NCBI GenBank assembly: GCA_947089135.1
Contig: CAMUJF010000009.1
Location: forward strand, 1 to 64,000
Length of the DNA stretch: 64,000 nucleotides
Source of the DNA: an uncultured Clostridia bacterium
Lineage (GTDB): Bacteria; Bacillota; Clostridia; Oscillospirales; Ruminococcaceae
Direction: 5' to 3'
The first letter of the stretch is position 1. Each line of letters opens with the position of its first letter. The notes beneath the pieces were generated by a model. That model saw nothing but the letters and a program-made list of their open reading frames with translations. It had not been told where the DNA came from and ran no database searches. Positions 61,341 through 64,000 of the stretch are shown here, in pieces. Position numbers and translations under genes: made by a program.

Positions 61341-61853
61341 ATGATAATCGAGACCGAGAGACTTTACCTACGGCAATTAACGCAGTCCGACTTCGGCTCG
61401 CTTTGTAAAATCTTGCAGGACGAAAAAACTATGTACGCCTATAACGGCGCGTTCAGCGACGCCGAAGTGCAGGAATGGCTTGACAGGCAGCTTGCGCGGT
61501 ACGCCGAATACGGCTTTGGATTATGGGCGGCGGTACTGAAAGAGACCGACGAAATGATAGGACAGTGCGGACTTACAATGCAGGAATGGAACGGCAGGCA
61601 AGTTCTTGAAATAGGTTACCTTTTCCGCCGTGAGTACTGGCACAACGGCTATGCCGCGGAAGCCGCCAAAGCCTGCAAGGAGTACGCCTTTTCACATCTG
61701 GGCGCGGAGGAGGTCTGCTCAATTATCAGGGATACAAACACCGCCTCGCAGAACGTTGCTCTGCGAAACGGTATGACTAAGCAGAATGAAATTATGATAA
61801 AGCATTACCGCGGAGTTGATATGCCCCATTATTTATATTCGGTAAAGCTGTAA
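61341..61853 (+). CDS. GNAT family N-acetyltransferase (RimJ/RimL-like)
   Basis: 170 residues. ETERLYLRQLTQSDFGSLCKILQDEKTMYAYNGAF begins the RimJ/RimL pattern; GLWAAVLKETDEMIGQCGLTMQEWNG, EIGYLFRREYWHNGYAAEAAKACKEYAFSHLGAEEVCSIIRDTNTASQNVALRNGM follow with the acetyl-CoA-binding HNGYAAEA. Acceptor unknown. ATG 61341 with GGGGAG upstream. Confidence 0.92.
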   Translation: MIIETERLYLRQLTQSDFGSLCKILQDEKTMYAYNGAFSDAEVQEWLDRQLARYAEYGFGLWAAVLKETDEMIGQCGLTMQEWNGRQVLEIGYLFRREYWHNGYAAEAAKACKEYAFSHLGAEEVCSIIRDTNTASQNVALRNGMTKQNEIMIKHYRGVDMPHYLYSVKL

Positions 61854-61871
61854 TACTAATCCCCATATCGT

Positions 61872-61905
61872 AAAAAATGCCTGCCTGAGTCCGGCAAGCA
61901 TTTTT
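61872..61905. terminator. Bidirectional terminator
   Basis: AAAAATGC-(T/C)GCC pairs with GGCA-GCATTTTT (61873-61905). It serves the GNAT gene and, on the minus strand, the gene at 61914-62339. Confidence 0.87.
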
Positions 61906-61913
61906 GCATATTT

Positions 61914-62339
61914 TTAATCCGAGCGAGGATAAATGATGCTGCTGTCCTGATCCGTGATAAGAATATCCGCGTCCTCGTCAATGTACTGCGATATTATGTA
62001 TGCCGCGCTGTCCGCTTCGTCCGGGGACGGTTCCCTGTTTACAGTCAGAACTGCCGCAACAAACGGGTCGCGGTAGGAAACAGTAACTACCGCATGATCG
62101 ACCCATTCAAGCTCGGATAACATTTCAGCTGTAGTGTCTTCTACAGCCATTATTTGGATGATTTCCTTATCGTTTTCTCCGGAGAAATTTTCGACAACCG
62201 CGTAAGTTCCGTTGCTATCTGACATTACCATTCCTGTTTCAACACTCGGTTCGCTGCTTTGATTTCCGATAAATGCAAATGCCGCGCCGGTCAGCAGTAC
62301 AGCTGCCGCGGCGATAATGATTGCTATTGCTTTTTTCAT
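61914..62339 (-). CDS. Small secreted or membrane-anchored protein, unrecognised
   Basis: 141 residues. Signal-like helix 4-25 (IAIIIAAAAVLLTGAAFAFIG) without lipobox. The remaining 110 residues form an acidic small domain with EIIQIMAVEDTTAEMLSELEWVDHAVVTVSYRDPFVAAVLTV and YIISQYIDEDADILITDQD, reminiscent of sporulation YhcN/YlaJ-type alpha/beta folds, but I cannot assign a family. AAGGAGCG before the ATG. Confidence 0.72.
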   Translation of the reverse strand: MKKAIAIIIAAAAVLLTGAAFAFIGNQSSEPSVETGMVMSDSNGTYAVVENFSGENDKEIIQIMAVEDTTAEMLSELEWVDHAVVTVSYRDPFVAAVLTVNREPSPDEADSAAYIISQYIDEDADILITDQDSSIIYPRSD

Positions 62340-62456
62340 TGCAGACGCTCCTTTTTATTAATTTAACAAAATATATTTTCCAATTTTAAATATAACACGT
62401 TTTTTTCGGTGTGTCAACGGCTTTAAACTGCATTTGCTTTTATATTCCGAAATGAG

Positions 62457-62485
62457 TTGAATTTATTGGTATTATAGTGTATAAT
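62457..62485 (+). promoter_or_regulatory. SigA promoter of queF
   Basis: TTGAAT (62457-62462), 17-bp spacer, TATAAT (62480-62485). No preQ1 riboswitch is visible in the 57-nt leader. Confidence 0.78.
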
Positions 62486-62542
62486 ATTTCAGTAACATAC
62501 TTATATTTGCGGGTTTATCAGAACTCTGAAAGGAAGATAAAA

Positions 62543-63040
62543 ATGCCAGGAAGAACAAAAACCGAGACCGAGGGAGTTACCCTTCTCGGAAATCAAAAAA
62601 CAAAATACCCAACGGATTACGCCCCCGAAGTGCTGGAAACCTTTGTGAACAAGCACCCCGGCAACGACTATTTTGTGAAATTCAACTGTCCCGAATTTAC
62701 AAGTCTGTGTCCTATAACGGGTCAGCCCGATTTTGCTTCGGTGTACATCTCCTACGTCCCGTCGGAACGAATGGTGGAAAGCAAGTCCCTGAAGCTTTAT
62801 CTGTACAGTTTCCGCAACCACGGAGACTTCCACGAGGATTGCATGAACATCATCATGAAAGACCTTATAAAGCTCATGGATCCCAAATATATCGAGGTCT
62901 GGGGCAAGTTTACGCCGCGTGGCGGTATTTCCATAGACCCCTACTGCAACTACGGCAAAAAAGGTACGATGTGGGAGCAGGCGGCTGTTGACCGCCTTAC
63001 TCATCACGACCTGTACCCCGAAAAAATTGATAACAGATAA
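62543..63040 (+). CDS. queF: NADPH-dependent 7-cyano-7-deazaguanine reductase
   Basis: Reduces preQ0 to preQ1 for tRNA queuosine. 165 residues, the short (unimodular) QueF form. Catalytic Cys in [22 protein letters not shown], substrate block [31 protein letters not shown] arginine in [19 protein letters not shown] 62543 follows AAAGGAAG; a longer in-frame start at 62477 lies inside the promoter. Other queuosine genes are not adjacent. Confidence 0.97.
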   Translation: MPGRTKTETEGVTLLGNQKTKYPTDYAPEVLETFVNKHPGNDYFVKFNCPEFTSLCPITGQPDFASVYISYVPSERMVESKSLKLYLYSFRNHGDFHEDCMNIIMKDLIKLMDPKYIEVWGKFTPRGGISIDPYCNYGKKGTMWEQAAVDRLTHHDLYPEKIDNR

Positions 63041-63095
63041 CGGGCGGGAAAGATATCGGCATTTTGAAATATATTTATAGAATAGGAGCATCTTT

Positions 63096-63752
63096 ATGAA
63101 TTACGGAATTATTTTCGATCTTGACGGAACGCTGTGGGATTCCTCCGAACAGGTGGCAGGAGCTTGGAGCGTGATACTGTCCCGTCGTTCAGAAACGGAC
63201 AGGCGCGTGCGCAGTAAGGTGACGGGAGAGGATATGCGCGGCTATATGGGAAAGACCATGGATGTCATCGCCGCTCTTATGCTTCCCGATACGGACGAAA
63301 AGACTCGTCTTGAAATTATGGACGAATGCGGGGAATACGAAAACGAATACCTGAGCGAACACGGCGGAACGCTTTATCCCGACCTGGAAAAGGAGCTTGA
63401 AAGACTTTCAAAAAGCTTCAGGCTGTTTATCGTCAGCAACTGCCAGGGCGGCTATATCGAGACGTTTTTGGAGTATCACAAGCTGGAAAAATACTTTGCC
63501 GACTTCGAGTGCCCCGGAGGAACAGGTCTTGCAAAAGCGGACAATATCCGCATTATTATGGAGCGGAACAGCCTTGACAAGGCGGTCTATGTGGGAGACA
63601 CTCAGGGCGACCTGGACGCATGCGATTCCGCGGGAGTTCCCTTTATCCATGCGGCTTACGGCTTCGGCAGCGTTGACAGGGAAGTTCCCGCGGTAAAAAG
63701 TTTTTCAGAGGTTTTTGACACAGCGGAAAAAATACTCGGCAGCGCATGTTAG
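63096..63752 (+). CDS. HAD family hydrolase (phosphoglycolate phosphatase-like)
   Basis: 218 residues. IIFDLDGTLWDSSEQV (motif I, nucleophile Asp near 8), cap domain 16-80, motif II VSNCQGG (about 115-120), Lys motif III near 145 (GLAKADNI), motif IV VYVGDTQGDLDACDSAG (about 165-180). Resembles Gph/PGMB-type enzymes acting on small phosphates; substrate unknown. The stop lies in a 10-bp triplicated sequence. Confidence 0.92.
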   Translation: MNYGIIFDLDGTLWDSSEQVAGAWSVILSRRSETDRRVRSKVTGEDMRGYMGKTMDVIAALMLPDTDEKTRLEIMDECGEYENEYLSEHGGTLYPDLEKELERLSKSFRLFIVSNCQGGYIETFLEYHKLEKYFADFECPGGTGLAKADNIRIIMERNSLDKAVYVGDTQGDLDACDSAGVPFIHAAYGFGSVDREVPAVKSFSEVFDTAEKILGSAC

Positions 63753-63770
63753 CGCATGTTAGCGCATGAC
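63741..63770. repeat. Three 10-bp tandem copies at the 3' end of the HAD gene
   Basis: AGCGCATGTT, AGCGCATGTT and AGCGCATGAC follow each other at 63741-63770; the first unit carries the end of the reading frame (Ser-Ala-Cys, then TAG at 63750-63752). A local duplication, perhaps slippage. Confidence 0.9.
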
Positions 63771-63825
63771 AGCACTATGTAAAGGTCAAGCATTTTTACA
63801 AAAAATACCGAAAGGAATTGATATT

Positions 63826-64000
63826 ATGTTAACAAGCAAGCAAAGAGCAAAGCTGAAAAGCATTGCCATGACGGAGGACACAATTTTACAGGTGGGAAAA
63901 AACGGTATTATTGACACACTGACAGCGCAGGTCTCGGACGCTCTGAAAGCCCGCGAGCTTATCAAAATGAAAGTCCAGGACGCCTGTATGCTGTCCCCTG
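63826..64000 (+). CDS. yhbY: YhbY family RNA-binding protein (partial)
   Basis: 58 codons to the window edge. MLTSKQRAKLKSIAMTEDTI begins the CRM/YhbY fold, with LQVGKNGIIDTLTAQVSDALKARELIKMKV following as in the family (GKNG loop). YhbY associates with pre-50S ribosomes. AAAGGAATTG before ATG 63826. The 3' end is outside. Confidence 0.9.
   Translation, partial: MLTSKQRAKLKSIAMTEDTILQVGKNGIIDTLTAQVSDALKARELIKMKVQDACMLSP

Noticed and set aside
62486..62542. preQ1 riboswitch before queF
   Set aside because: The 57-nt leader lacks the conserved stem, A-rich tail and ribosome-site pairing of preQ1 classes.

Overview
The window reads as a chromosomal segment of a Gram-positive anaerobe of the class Clostridia, most likely a Ruminococcus-like member of the Oscillospiraceae. 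This rests on moderate GC, strong AAAGGAGG-type ribosome binding sites, SigA promoters of TTGACA-17-TATAAT type, Clostridia-typical families (DUF4364, DUF4860, a two-gene SmsCB Fe-S system, 2-hydroxyacyl-CoA dehydratase activase, choice-of-anchor A surface protein) and no outer-membrane genes. No rRNA, tRNA, CRISPR array, prophage or intact transposase was seen. The genus is inferred from protein flavour, not from a database search.

Layout. 1-9.4 kb, minus strand: a truncated repeat-rich surface protein, a small type IV pilus-like cluster (pilT, a DJ-1/PfpI gene, four small membrane or pseudopilin-like genes, pilC), a transglutaminase lipoprotein, ogt and a RelQ-type alarmone synthetase. 9.5-9.93 kb: a giant inverted repeat that looks like a MITE. 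10.1-15 kb, plus: a MoxR ATPase / DUF58 / transglutaminase membrane protein module. 15.1-16.65 kb, minus: a GH13 glucosidase with a consensus promoter and a LacI-family-like operator. 17-24.2 kb, plus: a leucine-rich-repeat lipoprotein heading the shikimate operon aroF-aroB-(32-codon sORF)-aroA-aroC, then a membrane protein and a DUF4364 protein. 24.3-30.2 kb: an ABC-2 exporter, a VOC protein and a second MoxR/DUF58 module with an acidic secreted partner.

30.2-33.4 kb: two palindromic repeat elements, a 5'-truncated feoB remnant and the sufC/sufB-like pair. 33.4-36 kb is AT-rich with another palindromic element and a DUF2207-LemA pair. 36-40.8 kb: thyA, a small membrane protein, folA, a sirtuin, a lipoprotein and nadC. 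40.8-41.4 kb: a RelB/YoeB-type toxin-antitoxin pair whose toxin C-terminus appears frameshifted by a 2-bp duplication. 41.4-46.7 kb: an acyl-CoA dehydratase activase in two genes separated by two unrelated genes and a hairpin-rich leader. 46.8-51.8 kb, minus: HtrA, then a run of cell-wall-binding-repeat protein, thioesterase and CE2-like esterase. 52-57.4 kb: an XRE regulator, pyrG (minus), a LytTR regulator, an unrecognised 209-residue protein and a CmpB-family membrane protein. 57.6-61 kb: ilvB-ilvN-ilvC. 61.3-64 kb: a GNAT enzyme, a small anchored protein, queF, a HAD phosphatase and the start of yhbY.

Metabolically the window combines chorismate synthesis, branched-chain amino acid synthesis, thymidylate/folate recycling, CTP, NAD and queuosine synthesis and Fe-S assembly. 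The surface theme is pili, anchored adhesin, lipoproteins and MoxR/DUF58/transglutaminase systems. The observations most worth checking are the frameshifted YoeB toxin, the covarying palindromic repeats, the MITE-like elements, the truncated feoB, the small ORF inside the aro operon, and the LytTR/unknown-protein pair.
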